Source: Mycobacterium sp. MS1601
GTDB lineage: Bacteria; Actinomycetota; Actinomycetes; Mycobacteriales; Mycobacteriaceae
Reading direction: 5' to 3'
DNA: 64,000 nucleotides
Assembly: GCF_001984215.1 (NCBI RefSeq)
Contig: NZ_CP019420.1
Span: 1 to 64,000, forward strand
Below the pieces are notes generated by a model, which was given only the letters and a program-made list of their open reading frames with translations, ran no database searches and was not told where the DNA came from. A program made the translations under genes and the position numbers. This document shows positions 10,098-20,860 of the stretch, one piece after another. The first letter of the stretch is position 1; every line of letters starts with the position of its first letter.

Positions 10098-11680
10098 GTC
10101 AGATCAACCACTTCCAGGGTCACGGCGTCGACGGCCGCACCGAGTGCGGAACGGACATCGGTGGGAACGTCGCGGTCCAGCCGCAGCATGATGGTGGCGC
10201 CAACACCCTCGGCGTCCTGGCTCAGCTGTGCGGCGATGATGTTGACCTCGGCGCCACCCAGGAGTGTGCCGATCTTGCCGAGCGCACCGGGCTGGTCGTT
10301 GTAGTTGACGATCAGGTTGACGCCCTCGGCGCGCAGATCGAAGTTGCGTCCGTTGATCTGGACGATCTTCTGCACCTGCTGCGGACCCGACAACGTGCCC
10401 GCCACATTGTTGGTCGAGCCGTCGGCGTACACCGCGCGCACGTCGACGACACTGCGGTGGTTCGGGCTCTCGGTGGCGGTGCTCAATTCGGCGACCACAC
10501 CGCGCTCGGCGGCCAGCGCCGGTGCGTTGACGAACGTCACCTGGTCTTCGATCACCGCGGAGAACAGTCCACGCAGCGCCGAAAGCCGCAGCACCTCAAC
10601 CTCTTCGGAGGCGAGTTCGCCGCGGACCTGAACGGACAGCGACACCGGCAGCTCGGCGGACAGGGCGCCCAGCAGCACACCGGCCTTGCGCACGATCTCC
10701 AGCCAGGGCGCCACCTCCTCACCGACCACGCCGCCGCCGACATTCACCGCGTCGGGCACGAACTCGCCGGCCAGCGCCAGTCGCACGCTGGCGGCAACGT
10801 CGGTACCGGCACGATCCTGGGCCTCGGCGGTGGAGGCACCCAAGTGCGGGGTCACCACCACCTGAGGCAGCTCGAACAGCGGGCTGTCGGTGCACGGTTC
10901 GGTGGAGAACACGTCCAGGCCGGCAGCGCGGACGTGGCCGGCGGTGATCGCGTCGGCCAGCGCGTGCTCATCGATGAGGCCACCGCGGGCGGCGTTGACG
11001 ATGATGACGCCCGGCTTGGTCTTGGCCAGCGCTTCCTTGCCGATCAGACCCGCGGTCTCGGGGGTCTTCGGCAGGTGCACGGAGATGAAGTCGGCACGGG
11101 CCAGCAGCTCGTCCAGTGTCAGCAGCTCGATCCCCAGCTGGGCGGCGCGCGCCGCGGAGACGTAGGGGTCGTAGGCGACGACGTGGGTGCCGAAGGCGGC
11201 CAGTCGCGCCGCGACCAGCTGGCCGATGCGGCCGAGGCCGACGACGCCGACGGTCTTGCCGTAGATCTCCGTACCGGAGAACTTCGAGCGCTTCCAGGTG
11301 TGCTCGCGCAGCGTGGCATCGGCGGCGGGAATCTGACGTGCCGCCGACAGCAGCAGAGCCAGCGCGTGCTCGGCGGCGCTGTGGATGTTGGAGGTCGGCG
11401 CGTTGACCACCAACACACCCCGCGCGGTCGCGGCGTCGACGTCGACGTTGTCCAGGCCGACGCCGGCGCGGGCGACGATCTTCAGCTTGGGCGCCGCAGC
11501 CAGCACCTCGGCATCCACGGTGGTGGCCGAACGCACCAGCAGGGCGTCCGCGTCCACCACTGCCTCCAGCAGCTTCGGGCGGTCAGGACCGTCCACCCAC
11601 CGCACCTCCACCTGGTCGCCGAGCGCGGCGACGGTGGACTCGGCGAGTTTGTCGGCAATCAGTACAACAGGCAAGCTCAC
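10094..11680 (-). CDS. serA: D-3-phosphoglycerate dehydrogenase
   Basis: First enzyme of serine biosynthesis, 528 aa, oxidising 3-phosphoglycerate to 3-phosphohydroxypyruvate. The layout is the long mycobacterial type: a catalytic/NAD-binding half (GLGRIG at 148-153, [30 protein letters not shown]), an intervening ASB domain and a C-terminal ACT domain ([19 protein letters not shown]) that binds serine. The start is GTG at 11680 ([12 protein letters not shown]), which matches the conserved N-terminus. It starts only 31 bases from the divergent oxidoreductase gene. Confidence 0.98.
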   Translation of the reverse strand: MSLPVVLIADKLAESTVAALGDQVEVRWVDGPDRPKLLEAVVDADALLVRSATTVDAEVLAAAPKLKIVARAGVGLDNVDVDAATARGVLVVNAPTSNIHSAAEHALALLLSAARQIPAADATLREHTWKRSKFSGTEIYGKTVGVVGLGRIGQLVAARLAAFGTHVVAYDPYVSAARAAQLGIELLTLDELLARADFISVHLPKTPETAGLIGKEALAKTKPGVIIVNAARGGLIDEHALADAITAGHVRAAGLDVFSTEPCTDSPLFELPQVVVTPHLGASTAEAQDRAGTDVAASVRLALAGEFVPDAVNVGGGVVGEEVAPWLEIVRKAGVLLGALSAELPVSLSVQVRGELASEEVEVLRLSALRGLFSAVIEDQVTFVNAPALAAERGVVAELSTATESPNHRSVVDVRAVYADGSTNNVAGTLSGPQQVQKIVQINGRNFDLRAEGVNLIVNYNDQPGALGKIGTLLGGAEVNIIAAQLSQDAEGVGATIMLRLDRDVPTDVRSALGAAVDAVTLEVVDLT

Positions 11681-11711
11681 GGCAGACAGCGTAGTGGGCT
11701 CTAATAATCCA

Positions 11712-13142
11712 GTGGACGTCACCATCGTCGGAAGCGGCCCCAACGGTTTGGCGGCTGCCGTGGTGTTTGCCCGCGCCGGCCTGTCCGTGCAGGTCCTCGA
11801 GGCGCAGACCACCCTGGGCGGCGGTGCCAGAACACTGCCGGACCCGGAGTTTCACGGCATCAGCCACGACATCTGCTCGGCAATTCACCCGCTGGCACTG
11901 GCATCCCCGTTCCTGGCCGACTTCGACCTGACCGCTCGTGGTGTGGCGTTGGCGGTGCCCGAGATCTCCTATGGCAATCCCCTGCCGGGCCGGCCGGCCG
12001 CGATCGGCTACCGCGACATCGAGCGCACCGCCGCCGAGCTCTCCGACGGCGCGTCCTGGCGGCGGCTGCTCGGCCCCCTGGCCCAGCGCTCCCCCGGCGT
12101 GGTGGGCCTGCTGCTCGGCGACAAGCGTTCGGTGCCGCCGGATCTGGTGGCCGCGGTGCACGTCGCCCGCCGCATCCTCGAGCAGGGCACCCCGGCCTGG
12201 GGGCTGCTGCGTGGGGACGACGCCCGCGCGTTGTTCAGCGGCGTTGCCGCACATGTGATCTCACCGATGCCGTCCCTGGTGTGTGGCGGGGCCGGGCTGA
12301 TGCTGGCCACGTTGGCCCACTCGGAGGGCTGGCCGGTGCCCGTGGGTGGCAGTCAGGCCATCGCGGACGCCCTGATCGCCGACCTGGTGGCCCACGGCGG
12401 TGTGATCACCGCGGGCGAACCGGTGACCGCTGCGCCGCGCGGGGTGGTGGTCTACGACACCTCCCCCACCGCACTGCTGGACATCTATGGTGACCGGATC
12501 CCGCAGCGCTACGCCAAGACACTGCGCAACTACCGCTTCGGCCCGGGTGTGGCCAAGGTCGACTTCGTGCTGTCCGGGGAGATTCCGTGGACCGACCCGC
12601 GCCTGGCCGACGCCCCGACCCTGCATCTGGGCGGCACGCGGGAGAACATGGCGCACGCGGAAAAGGAGATCGCCGCGGGTCGCCACCCCGAGTGGCCGAT
12701 GGTGCTCGCCGCACTTCCCCACCTGGCCGACAGCGGCCGCGTCGACGCCGCCGGTCGTCGCCCACTGTGGACCTACGCGCACGTGCCCTTCTGCTCGCCG
12801 AGAGACCAAACTGAAACCGTCACAAGTATTTTCGAGAGGTTCGCCCCCGGGTTCCGTGACCTGGTGGTGGCAGTGCGCAGCACCCCGGCCAGCCGCCTGT
12901 CCGAGCACAACGCCAACCTCGTCGGCGGCGACATCGGCGTGGGCGGCAACAACATGTTCAGCGCGATCACCGGCCCGGCCCTGCGGCTGAACCCGTGGTC
13001 GACGCCGATCTCCGGGGTGTACCTGTGTTCGTCGGCCACCCCGCCCGGAGGCGGCGTGCACGGAATGGCCGGCCTGTACGCCGCCCGAACTGTGCTGAAG
13101 AAAGAGTTCGGCATCAAGACCGTCCCGCGCCTGGCACCCTGA
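11712..13142 (+). CDS. FAD-dependent oxidoreductase, phytoene-dehydrogenase-like
   Basis: A 476-aa flavoprotein (Rv2997 orthologue). A Rossmann dinucleotide-binding motif at the very N-terminus, [20 protein letters not shown] with GxGxxG and an acidic residue at strand 2 (LEAQ), places it with NAD(P)/FAD oxidoreductases of the CrtI/phytoene-desaturase group. A C-terminal segment [16 protein letters not shown] is typical of that group. There is no carotenoid gene nearby, so a carotenoid role should not be assumed. GTG at 11712 is the start that preserves the N-terminal beta strand. Confidence 0.88.
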   Translation: MDVTIVGSGPNGLAAAVVFARAGLSVQVLEAQTTLGGGARTLPDPEFHGISHDICSAIHPLALASPFLADFDLTARGVALAVPEISYGNPLPGRPAAIGYRDIERTAAELSDGASWRRLLGPLAQRSPGVVGLLLGDKRSVPPDLVAAVHVARRILEQGTPAWGLLRGDDARALFSGVAAHVISPMPSLVCGGAGLMLATLAHSEGWPVPVGGSQAIADALIADLVAHGGVITAGEPVTAAPRGVVVYDTSPTALLDIYGDRIPQRYAKTLRNYRFGPGVAKVDFVLSGEIPWTDPRLADAPTLHLGGTRENMAHAEKEIAAGRHPEWPMVLAALPHLADSGRVDAAGRRPLWTYAHVPFCSPRDQTETVTSIFERFAPGFRDLVVAVRSTPASRLSEHNANLVGGDIGVGGNNMFSAITGPALRLNPWSTPISGVYLCSSATPPGGGVHGMAGLYAARTVLKKEFGIKTVPRLAP

Positions 13143-13223
13143 CGGTTGAGCGGCTGGCCCGATCGCTTCATTGGCCGCCGCACCTGAGCAGTTCTATTCT
13201 GGGCCGGAGCGCTAGGGGCCGCC

Positions 13224-14060
13224 ATGACCGATGATCACACCGTTGTCGGACGCACCGTGGCCATCCTCGATTGTGTGGTGGAGGCGGCGGGCCCGCTGCC
13301 ACTGGCCCTCCTGACGCGACGGACCGGGATCCCGAAGCAGACCGTCCGCCGGATCGCCGGCGACCTCACCGACCGGGGCATGCTGCGCCGTACCCCCGAG
13401 GGCTATCTGCCCGGGGATCGACTGCTGCGGCAGGGATTGGTGTCGGCCCACCGTCAGCGCACGGCCATCACCGTTCAGCCCTATCTCCAAGACCTCTACG
13501 CACGGACCCGCGGCCAGGCCGCCTGGTTCGCCCGGATGAACGACGGGGTACTCACATTGGCCGGCGCGGCATTCGGCCGCGACCAGGCCGTCGAGATGAC
13601 CTGGCCGTGCTTTCCGTCGGTGTCGCGGATGGGACCGGCCATGGTGCTCTTCGCCGTGGGGCGCATCGAAGCTGCGGAGAATGCCGAGATGTCGGCCGAC
13701 ATCCTGCGCGGCGGCTGGACGCCGTTCACCCGGCATTCGGTCACCGATCGCGGCCGGTTGCGCTCGCTGCTGGAGCAGGCCCGCGATACCGGCTTCGCCC
13801 ACGAGTCCGAGCAGACCGCTCTGGGGGTCTCGTGCATGGCCGCGTCCTTGCGTGATGCGCACGGAGAACTGATCGGCGTGCTCGGGGTGGGTGGGCGCAG
13901 CAATGCCATCGAAGCGCGCGGCACCCGCTCGGCCCTACCGACGCTGGCCACCGACCTCGCCCAGGAGATCGCCGACGTCGAGCCGGCGGCGCTGGATGTC
14001 TGGAACACACCGATCTTCAACCGTCGCACCGAGATCGGCTACACCTTCCCCACGGCCTGA
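13224..14060 (+). CDS. IclR-family transcriptional regulator
   Basis: A 278-aa protein with an N-terminal winged helix (LALLTRRTGIPKQTVRRIAG, about residues 30-50) and a C-terminal effector domain ending near GELIGVLGVGGRSNAIEARG, the IclR arrangement. It is a different gene from the leuC-linked regulator and shares little sequence with it. It stands alone between the oxidoreductase (82 bases upstream, same strand) and the glycine-rich protein gene, so either neighbour might be a target. Confidence 0.88.
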   Translation: MTDDHTVVGRTVAILDCVVEAAGPLPLALLTRRTGIPKQTVRRIAGDLTDRGMLRRTPEGYLPGDRLLRQGLVSAHRQRTAITVQPYLQDLYARTRGQAAWFARMNDGVLTLAGAAFGRDQAVEMTWPCFPSVSRMGPAMVLFAVGRIEAAENAEMSADILRGGWTPFTRHSVTDRGRLRSLLEQARDTGFAHESEQTALGVSCMAASLRDAHGELIGVLGVGGRSNAIEARGTRSALPTLATDLAQEIADVEPAALDVWNTPIFNRRTEIGYTFPTA

Positions 14061-14120
14061 CGTATCACTCAGTGGTACGGCGCTGGTGCGCACCGGCGCC
14101 GGGTGCCGCAGAGTGCGGGC

Positions 14121-15730
14121 ATGACACGTCGACAGACCCTCACTGCTGTCTCGGCAATCACGGCGCTCGCCGTTACCGGCGCCGTTTCCTCCACCCTTGC
14201 CGCGGACACTCCCGCACCGGTCAACCCGGCAGCCGCCGTCGACGTCGCGCCCCACAGCCCGGCACCGCCGGTACGCGCCGTGCCTGTGACTCCGACGGTG
14301 TTGGCCCTCATGACCCTCCCGCCGCAGGTGTCCACCCTGCGCGCTGTCACCGAACCGACTCCAGCCGCGACTCCGGTGTCGGTTCCGGAATTCGCGCCCG
14401 TGCCGGCAGTGTTCGCCGGCGCCTCCCCCACTCTGCGGGAGGCACCGTCAGACTCGAAAGCAATCAAGCCACAACTGTTCTCGTATCTCGACGATGGTCA
14501 GGCACCGGCAGGCGCAGCCTCGTCGAACGGTCCAGTCGCGTTTGCGACAGCCGGGATCGTCGCCGCCGATCCCATCAATGCGTTCCTGTTGGCCGTCACC
14601 CTCGGCGCCATCGGCAACGGGGCCAACGGGTCCACCCCGGGAGCCGACGGCAGCAACGGCGGCTGGCTGATCGGCAACGGCGGCAACGGCGCTCCCGGCG
14701 CACTCGGCCAGGCGGGCGGCAACGGTGGCGACGGTGGCCTGCTGTTCGGCAACGGCGGCAACGGTGGTGTCGGCGGTGCGGGCATCGCCGGGACCGCGGG
14801 GGCTCCCGGCGCCGCCGGTCCACCGAGTGGTGCGGGTGGCGCAGGTGATGACGGCACCCCGGGCTTGCCGGCGGGGGCCGGCGGCCGGGGCGGAAACGGC
14901 GGGATGTTCATCGGCGACGGCGGCAGCGGCGGCAAGGGTGGAGCCGGCGGAGCTGCAGGCGCCGGTGGAGCGGGCGGCGCCGGGGGTGATGCCCCGTACC
15001 CCAACGCCGACGGCGGCAACGGCGGCAAGGGAGGCAAGGGCGGAGCCGGCGGCAGCGGGGGCAACGGTGGAGCCGGCGGCAAAGGCGGCGTCATCGGGAC
15101 CGGCGGAGCCGGCGGAACCGGCGGTGACGGCGCCGCCGGCAGACGGGCGGAGCGGGCGGTCAGGGCGGCGCCACCGGCCGGAGCCGCTTGTCTCCCGCTG
15201 GGGATCAGCAAGGTGACGGCGGCGACGGTGGCAGGGGTGGTGACGGCGGCGCCGCAGGCTCGGGGGGTGCCGGCGGTGGTGGGGGTCTGCTCGGCGGTCC
15301 GGGCCGCACCGGCGCTCGCGGCATCGATGGTGACGGTGGCAGTGGCGGAACAGGCGGTGCCGGGAGCTCTGGCACCGTGAGCGGAACAATCCACGCGGCG
15401 ACCGGTGACGATGGAGGAACCGGTGGAGCCGGAGGCAACGGCGGCGGCATCAACGGAAACGGCGGAACCGGAGGTGCCGGCGGTCCCGGTGGTGATGGCA
15501 CACAGGGCTCGGGAGGGGCGTACCAGCCGGGCGGCGCGGGTGGCGCGGGTGGTGCGGGCGGCACCGGGGCCCCGAACGGCATCGGAGGGGCGGGCGGCCC
15601 CGGTGGCGCCGGGGGCAAGGCTTCGGGCAACGGCCAGCCCGGTTCCGGCGGTGCCGGCGGCACGGGCGGTCAGGGCGGCGCCGGGGACGGACCCGACGGG
15701 GCGCCCGGCGGGACCGATTCAACCCCCTGA
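14121..15730 (+). pseudogene. Secreted PGRS-like glycine-rich protein, frameshifted
   Basis: The frame from ATG 14121 encodes a signal peptide ([20 protein letters not shown], probable cleavage after SSTLA near residue 28), a Pro/Ala/Val-rich stretch to about residue 155, then GGNGG/GAGG repeats like those of PE_PGRS proteins. There is no PE domain. At about 15140 the glycine repeats move to another frame. The first frame continues out of register to a TGA at 15378-15380. Adding one C at 15140 (GGC-CAG-ACG-GGC) joins both halves into one 536-codon frame ending TDSTP at 15730. It is either a recent pseudogene or a sequencing error. Confidence 0.75.
14620..15715 (+). repeat. GGX-GGX (PGRS-type) coding repeats
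   Basis: About 1.1 kb of imperfect GGCGGCAACGGCGGT-like units encode Gly-Gly-Ala/Asn/Thr/Asp repeats. Periodicity is nine to fifteen bases and coding strand is plus. The complementary strand reads as proline-rich frames that are not genes. Such tracts recombine and are hard to assemble. Confidence 0.85.
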
Positions 15731-15739
15731 AAAACGAAC

Positions 15740-15772
15740 TCGGCGCGCTCACCGGAAGGGTGAGCGCGCCGA
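15740..15772. terminator. Bidirectional hairpin between the glycine-rich gene and ilvC
   Basis: A perfect 14-bp stem (TCGGCGCGCTCACC at 15740-15753 with its complement at 15759-15772) and a 5-base loop lie between two convergent stop codons. A short A-run precedes it on the plus strand, giving UUUU after the hairpin for the ilvC transcript. Confidence 0.85.
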
Positions 15773-15786
15773 CAACGTGGTGAGAA

Positions 15787-16815
<1,029 letters not shown>

Positions 16816-16839
16816 CTACTTGTATCGCTGTAACGCGCT

Positions 16840-17340
16840 TTATTTGCCGATGCCGCGCGGTCCGCGCGCCAGTGTGACCATTCCGGACTGGGCGATTTCG
16901 CGGATGCCGTAGGGCTCCAACAGGCGCAGCAGCGCCTCGAGCTTACCGGGCGTGCCGGTGGCCTCGACCGTCAGTGACTCCGCGGACACGTCCACCACTT
17001 TTGCCCGGAACAAATTGACAGCTTCGATGATCTGTCCGCGGGTGGCGGCGTCGGCGCGCACCTTGATCAACGCCAGCTCACGGGACACCGAATTCTCTTC
17101 GTCCTGCTCGACGATCTTGATCACGTTGATCAGCTTGTTGAGCTGCTTGGTGATCTGCTCCAGCGGGAAGTCCTCCACCGAGACGACGATCGTCATCCGG
17201 GACAGGTTCTTCTGTTCGGTGGCGCCCACGGCCAGCGACTGGATGTTGAAACCACGGCGGGAGAACAGCGCGGCCACACGGGCCAGCACACCGGGTTTGT
17301 CTTCGACCAGGACGCTGAGGGTGTGTGTGGTGGTGGCCAT
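16840..17340 (-). CDS. ilvN: Acetolactate synthase small (regulatory) subunit
   Basis: Regulatory subunit, 166 aa, with an N-terminal ACT domain (THTLSVLVEDKPGVLARVAALFSRRGFNI, read in parts) that binds valine and a C-terminal ALS_ss domain. It activates the catalytic IlvB subunit and confers feedback inhibition by branched-chain amino acids. Its ATG overlaps the ilvB stop by one base (TGATG), giving coupled 1:1 translation. Also known as ilvH in some annotations. Confidence 0.97.
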   Translation of the reverse strand: MATTTHTLSVLVEDKPGVLARVAALFSRRGFNIQSLAVGATEQKNLSRMTIVVSVEDFPLEQITKQLNKLINVIKIVEQDEENSVSRELALIKVRADAATRGQIIEAVNLFRAKVVDVSAESLTVEATGTPGKLEALLRLLEPYGIREIAQSGMVTLARGPRGIGK

Positions 17341-19226
17341 CAGGCGTGTCCTTCTTCCACGTCGCCGAACAGCGGCCGGATGCCGCGCGCAGCCTGGATC
17401 TCGTCATTGCTGACTCCGGCGGCCACCATCGGCCACACCTGAGCGTCGGCGCCCACCACGAAGTCGATCACCACGGGGCGGTCATTGATGGCGCGCGCCT
17501 GGTTGATCACGTCCTCGACGTCTTCTTCGCGCTCGCAACGCAACCCGACACAACCCAGCGCCTCGGCCAGCTTGACGAAATCGGGGATGCGGCGGGAGTG
17601 CGTGGCGAGATCCGTTTGGCTGTACCGCTCTTCGTAGAACAGCGTCTGCCACTGGCGCACCATGCCCAGGTTGCCGTTGTTGATCAGCGCCACCTTGATC
17701 GGCGCTCCCTCGATGGCGCAGGTGGCCAGCTCCTGGTTGGTCATCTGGAAGCAACCGTCACCGTCGATGGCCCAGACCTCGGCCTCCGGCCGGGCGAACT
17801 TGGCGCCCATGGCCGCCGGAACAGCGAAGCCCATGGTGCCCAGACCGCCGGAGTTCAGCCAGGTGCGCGGGTTTTCGTACTTCACGAACTGCGCGGCCCA
17901 CATCTGGTGCTGGCCGACGCCGGCCACGTACACCGCCTCCGGTCCGGCGATCTCGCCGAGCTTGGAGATCACGTACTCGGGGCTCAGGCTGCCGTCGCTC
18001 TGCGGCGTGTAGCTCAGCGGGTAGGTGGAGCGCACCGTGGACAGGTACTCCCACCAGTTGGCCATGTTCAGTGCGGCGGCGTTGACGCCGTCTGAGCGCA
18101 ACGCGTCGATCAAGTCGGTGATCACATGCTTGACGTCGCCGACGATCGGGACGTCGGCGTGCCGGTTCTTGCCGATCTCGGCGGGGTCGATGTCGGCGTG
18201 GATCACCTTGGCCTCGGGCGCGAACGAATCGAGCTTGCCGGTCACCCGGTCATCGAAGCGGGTGCCGAGCGCGATCAGCAGGTCGCTCTTCTGCAGCGCG
18301 GCCACCGCGGCAACCGTGCCGTGCATACCCGGCATGCCGAGGTTCTGCGGGTGGCTGTCGGGGAATGCTCCGCGGGCCATCAGCGTGGTGACCACCGGGA
18401 TCCCGGTCAGCTCAGCGAGATCCAGCAGCTGTTCATGCGCCTCACCGCGGATGACGCCACCGCCGACGTACAGCACCGGCTTGCGTGCCGCGGCGATCAG
18501 CTTGGCCGCCTCGCGGATCTGGCGGCTGTGCGGCTTGGTGTTCGGCTTGTAGCCGGGCAGGTCCAGCTCCGGCGGCCAGCTGAAGGTGCACTGGCCCTGC
18601 AGGATGTCCTTGGGGATGTCCACCAGCACCGCACCGGGACGACCGCTGAGCGCGATGTGGAACGCCTCGGCCATCACCCGGGGGATCTCGTCACCGTCGC
18701 GAACCAGGAAGTTGTGCTTGGTGATCGGCATGGTGATGCCGGAGATGTCGGCTTCTTGGAAGGCGTCGGTACCGATCAGACCGCGGCCCACCTGGCCGGT
18801 GATGGCGACGACGGGGATGGAGTCCATCTGCGCGTCGGCCAACGGGGTCACCAGGTTGGTGGCGCCGGGGCCGGAGGTGGCCATCATGACGCCGACCTTG
18901 CCCGTGGCATGGGCGTAACCGCTGGCGGCGTGGCCGGCACCCTGCTCATGCCGGACCAGCACGTGGCGCAGCTTCTGTGAGTCGAACAGCGGGTCGTACA
19001 CCGGCAGCACCGCGCCGCCAGGAATGCCGAAGATGACGTCGACGTCGAGTTCCTCGAGTGATCGGACTACCGACTGGGCACCCGTGAGCTGATGCGGTGC
19101 AACCCTTTTCGGGGCGCTCTTGACTGCGGGCTTACCAGCATGCACCGGGGTTCCGTTCGCCGGCTTGGGCGCGGCGGGTTCCGGTGGTCGCTTCGTGGGT
19201 GCGCTCACGGTGTCCTCTGTAGTCAT
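17340..19226 (-). CDS. ilvB: Acetolactate synthase large (catalytic) subunit
   Basis: Thiamine-diphosphate enzyme (628 aa) joining two pyruvates to acetolactate, or pyruvate and 2-ketobutyrate to acetohydroxybutyrate. The catalytic glutamate is E94 in [10 protein letters not shown]. The ThDP/Mg motif begins GDGCFQ at 489 and ends with NNGN. A long Pro/Ala/Lys-rich N-terminal extension of about 40 residues precedes the core, as in mycobacterial IlvB1. The upstream 155 bases hold a complete transcription attenuator. Confidence 0.98.
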   Translation of the reverse strand: MTTEDTVSAPTKRPPEPAAPKPANGTPVHAGKPAVKSAPKRVAPHQLTGAQSVVRSLEELDVDVIFGIPGGAVLPVYDPLFDSQKLRHVLVRHEQGAGHAASGYAHATGKVGVMMATSGPGATNLVTPLADAQMDSIPVVAITGQVGRGLIGTDAFQEADISGITMPITKHNFLVRDGDEIPRVMAEAFHIALSGRPGAVLVDIPKDILQGQCTFSWPPELDLPGYKPNTKPHSRQIREAAKLIAAARKPVLYVGGGVIRGEAHEQLLDLAELTGIPVVTTLMARGAFPDSHPQNLGMPGMHGTVAAVAALQKSDLLIALGTRFDDRVTGKLDSFAPEAKVIHADIDPAEIGKNRHADVPIVGDVKHVITDLIDALRSDGVNAAALNMANWWEYLSTVRSTYPLSYTPQSDGSLSPEYVISKLGEIAGPEAVYVAGVGQHQMWAAQFVKYENPRTWLNSGGLGTMGFAVPAAMGAKFARPEAEVWAIDGDGCFQMTNQELATCAIEGAPIKVALINNGNLGMVRQWQTLFYEERYSQTDLATHSRRIPDFVKLAEALGCVGLRCEREEDVEDVINQARAINDRPVVIDFVVGADAQVWPMVAAGVSNDEIQAARGIRPLFGDVEEGHA

Positions 19227-19267
19227 CTTGTCGGGTTACTTACGTGCGAATCTGGTCGGCAGGCAAC

Positions 19268-19303
19268 AAAAAACCCCCGTCAGCGAGGTGCTGTCCGAGG
19301 GTT
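19268..19303 (-). terminator. ilvB attenuator (intrinsic terminator)
   Basis: On the minus strand AACCCTCG (19303-19296) pairs with CGGGGGTT (19279-19272), with an internal CAGC/GCTG pairing, followed by a run of six T (19273-19268). This is one of the few classic U-tract terminators in the window. It lies between the leader peptide and ilvB, so it can stop transcription before the structural genes. Confidence 0.88.
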
Positions 19304-19304
19304 G

Positions 19305-19348
19305 CGCGTTGGCGTGCGGGTAGCTAGAAGCGGTCACGCACCAACGCG
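19305..19348 (-). promoter_or_regulatory. Pause/anti-terminator hairpin of the ilvB leader
   Basis: CGCGTTGG inside the last codons of the leader peptide (19348-19341) pairs with CCAACGCG (19312-19305), which directly abuts the terminator's 5' arm. Its position relative to the leader codons is what a ribosome-mediated attenuator needs. The detailed competing fold was not computed. Confidence 0.6.
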
Positions 19349-19384
19349 CTGACCAATTACTACGAGCATGCCGAGGAAACGCAT
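19334..19384 (-). CDS. ilvB leader peptide (attenuation peptide)
   Basis: A 16-codon frame, MRFLGMLVVIGQRVGA, starts with ATG at 19384 and ends with TGA at 19334. Six of the residues are Leu, Val or Ile, with the run L-V-V-I at codons 7-10, the amino acids made by the downstream ilvBNC operon. Slow translation at these codons when charged tRNA is scarce would alter folding of the RNA that follows. Attenuation of ilvB by such peptides is known or predicted in other actinobacteria; this one is read directly from the sequence. Confidence 0.85.
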   Translation of the reverse strand: MRFLGMLVVIGQRVGA

Positions 19385-19392
19385 AACACGTG

Positions 19393-19422
19393 ACGTTAGC
19401 TTCCGCACAGCTCACGAGTCAA
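19393..19422 (-). promoter_or_regulatory. ilvBNC promoter
   Basis: The minus strand has TTGACT (19422-19417), an 18-base spacer and TAACGT (19398-19393), close to the SigA consensus. Only eight bases separate the -10 from the leader-peptide ATG, so the transcript should begin at or within a base or two of that ATG and the leader peptide is probably leaderless. Confidence 0.65.
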
Positions 19423-19459
19423 ATTTGGACCGCGTCACAGAAGTGGGAGGATGTGGGGC

Positions 19460-19852
19460 GTGACTTCCTCATCTGCTCAGACCGAGAAACCGACAGTGAT
19501 CAGGATGTCGCAGATGGCCCATTTTGCGGTCGGCTTCTTCACTCTGGGACTGCTGGTGCCGGTGCTGAACTGGCCGTGGACCATCCCGCTGCTGGTGCTG
19601 CCGGTCCTGTTCTCGGTGTGCATCGTCCGGTGGCGCACCGTGGCCGATCGCAACGGCGTCACCGCGCGCACGCTGCTGGGCAGCAAGACGGTTCGGTGGG
19701 AACAGATCGAGGGTTTGCGCTTCGTGAAGAGTGCGTGGGCACGCGCTCAACTCACCGACGGCACACAACTACGGTTACCTGCGGTGACGTTTGCGACGCT
19801 GCCGCTGCTGACCGAGGCCAGCGGCGGCCGAGTGCCCAACCCGTACAACTAA
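19460..19852 (+). CDS. cfp6: PH-domain membrane protein CFP-6
   Basis: A 130-aa protein (Rv3004 orthologue). Two hydrophobic segments (about residues 18-50, FAVGFFTLGLLVPVL and IPLLVLPVLFSVCIV) are followed by a small PH-like domain, VADRNGVTARTLLGSKTVRWEQIEGL, ending LTEASGGRVPNPYN. M. tuberculosis CFP-6 was found as a low-mass culture-filtrate antigen; function is unknown. GTG at 19460 has a GGGAGG ribosome site nine bases upstream, better placed than the ATG at 19451. Its stop overlaps that of doxX. Confidence 0.85.
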   Translation: MTSSSAQTEKPTVIRMSQMAHFAVGFFTLGLLVPVLNWPWTIPLLVLPVLFSVCIVRWRTVADRNGVTARTLLGSKTVRWEQIEGLRFVKSAWARAQLTDGTQLRLPAVTFATLPLLTEASGGRVPNPYN

Positions 19853-20715
19853 CCGAGTGGATTGGCGCCGTTGAGCAGCACCCACACCGCGACGCCGGCG
19901 CCGATACCGAGCAGCAGCGCCACGAACGAACCGATGAAGGGCCGCCGCGCCCAGCCCCGGCCTGCGTCGAAGCCGTATCGCCCCGGCCCGGCCAGGATCA
20001 GCGCCACCGCAACGACGATGAGCGTGATCTGGAATTCCTGCCCACCGGGTAGGAAGAACGCCAAGCCGCCCTGTTCGGACATGCTCGCCAGCAGCCCGTT
20101 GATGAGGTAGGCCAATGCGCCGGCCGCGGCCACCGGGGTGCACAGTCCGAGGACCAGCAGCACGCCGGCCGCGATCTGTCCGCCGGCGGCCACGTAGGTG
20201 AGGATGCTTGCGTGCTGATAACCCAGCGCTGCGATGGACTCCTGGAATCCACCCAGGCCAGGACCACCCCACCAGCCGAAAATCTTCTGCAGGCCGTGCA
20301 CGATCAGCAGCGCGCCGAAGCCCACCCGCAGGATCATCAGACCCAGGTCCTGGGTGCCGCGCCGGTTCTCCCTGCGCGCCCGGTCGTAGTCCTCGGGTTC
20401 GATCTCGGTGGGTCCGATCATCGGGCCACGTGCCGCCTGCGGCTGCACATAGGGCAGCGGCTCGGGGTCGCTGAGCAGGCCCAGCCCTGCGCTGGGCGGC
20501 TGGCTGGTGTAACCCATGGACCCGTACGGTGAGGCCGGGGGCGCCGACTGATCGCCGTAATGCGGAATGGTGGTGGTCTCGAAGTCGCCACCATAGGTTG
20601 CCGATGGCAGATCATCCTCCGGGTCGACCAGGCTCGCCGAGCCCGGCTTGGAGGTGCCCGATCCTCCAGCGGTGTCGGGCCGCTGCCAGAGTGGTTCGTT
20701 CGATGCACTGGTCAC
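19849..20715 (-). CDS. doxX: DoxX-family membrane protein
   Basis: A 288-aa protein, orthologue of Rv3005c. The first 120 residues are soluble, acidic and Pro/Gly-rich. Then come four or five membrane segments of the DoxX fold (LGLMILRVGFGALLIVHGLQK, GGQIAAGVLLVLGLCTPVA, ITLIVVAVALILAG). In M. tuberculosis DoxX joins SodA and the thiosulfate sulfurtransferase SseA in a membrane-associated oxidoreductase complex that resists radicals; neither partner gene is in this window. GTG at 20715 is the likely start. Confidence 0.88.
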   Translation of the reverse strand: MTSASNEPLWQRPDTAGGSGTSKPGSASLVDPEDDLPSATYGGDFETTTIPHYGDQSAPPASPYGSMGYTSQPPSAGLGLLSDPEPLPYVQPQAARGPMIGPTEIEPEDYDRARRENRRGTQDLGLMILRVGFGALLIVHGLQKIFGWWGGPGLGGFQESIAALGYQHASILTYVAAGGQIAAGVLLVLGLCTPVAAAGALAYLINGLLASMSEQGGLAFFLPGGQEFQITLIVVAVALILAGPGRYGFDAGRGWARRPFIGSFVALLLGIGAGVAVWVLLNGANPLG

Positions 20716-20734
20716 GGGTGCCAGGGTAAAACCA

Positions 20735-20756
20735 AAATCCCAGGAATCCGGGATTT
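20735..20756. promoter_or_regulatory. Inverted repeat between doxX and lppZ
   Basis: AAATCCC (20735-20741) and its complement GGGATTT (20750-20756) are separated by eight bases in the 145-base gap between two divergent genes. It could be a protein-binding site for either promoter. Nothing identifies a cognate regulator. Confidence 0.3.
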
Positions 20757-20860
20757 GAGTGGCGCTTTTGCGTGCCGAATTGGTGACGTTTTTCTGGGTG
20801 CCCCCAGGCAAGTCGCCCGCGCGTGGCGCGCAGGTGCGAACAATCCGTAACCTGGCTGGC

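Noticed and set aside
10457..11704. 415-codon plus-strand frame opposite serA
   Set aside because: Antisense to serA, no domain, arises from codon bias.
14498..15394. Proline-rich minus-strand frame opposite the PGRS-like gene
   Set aside because: Proline-rich translations are the automatic complement of glycine codons (GGN read as NCC).
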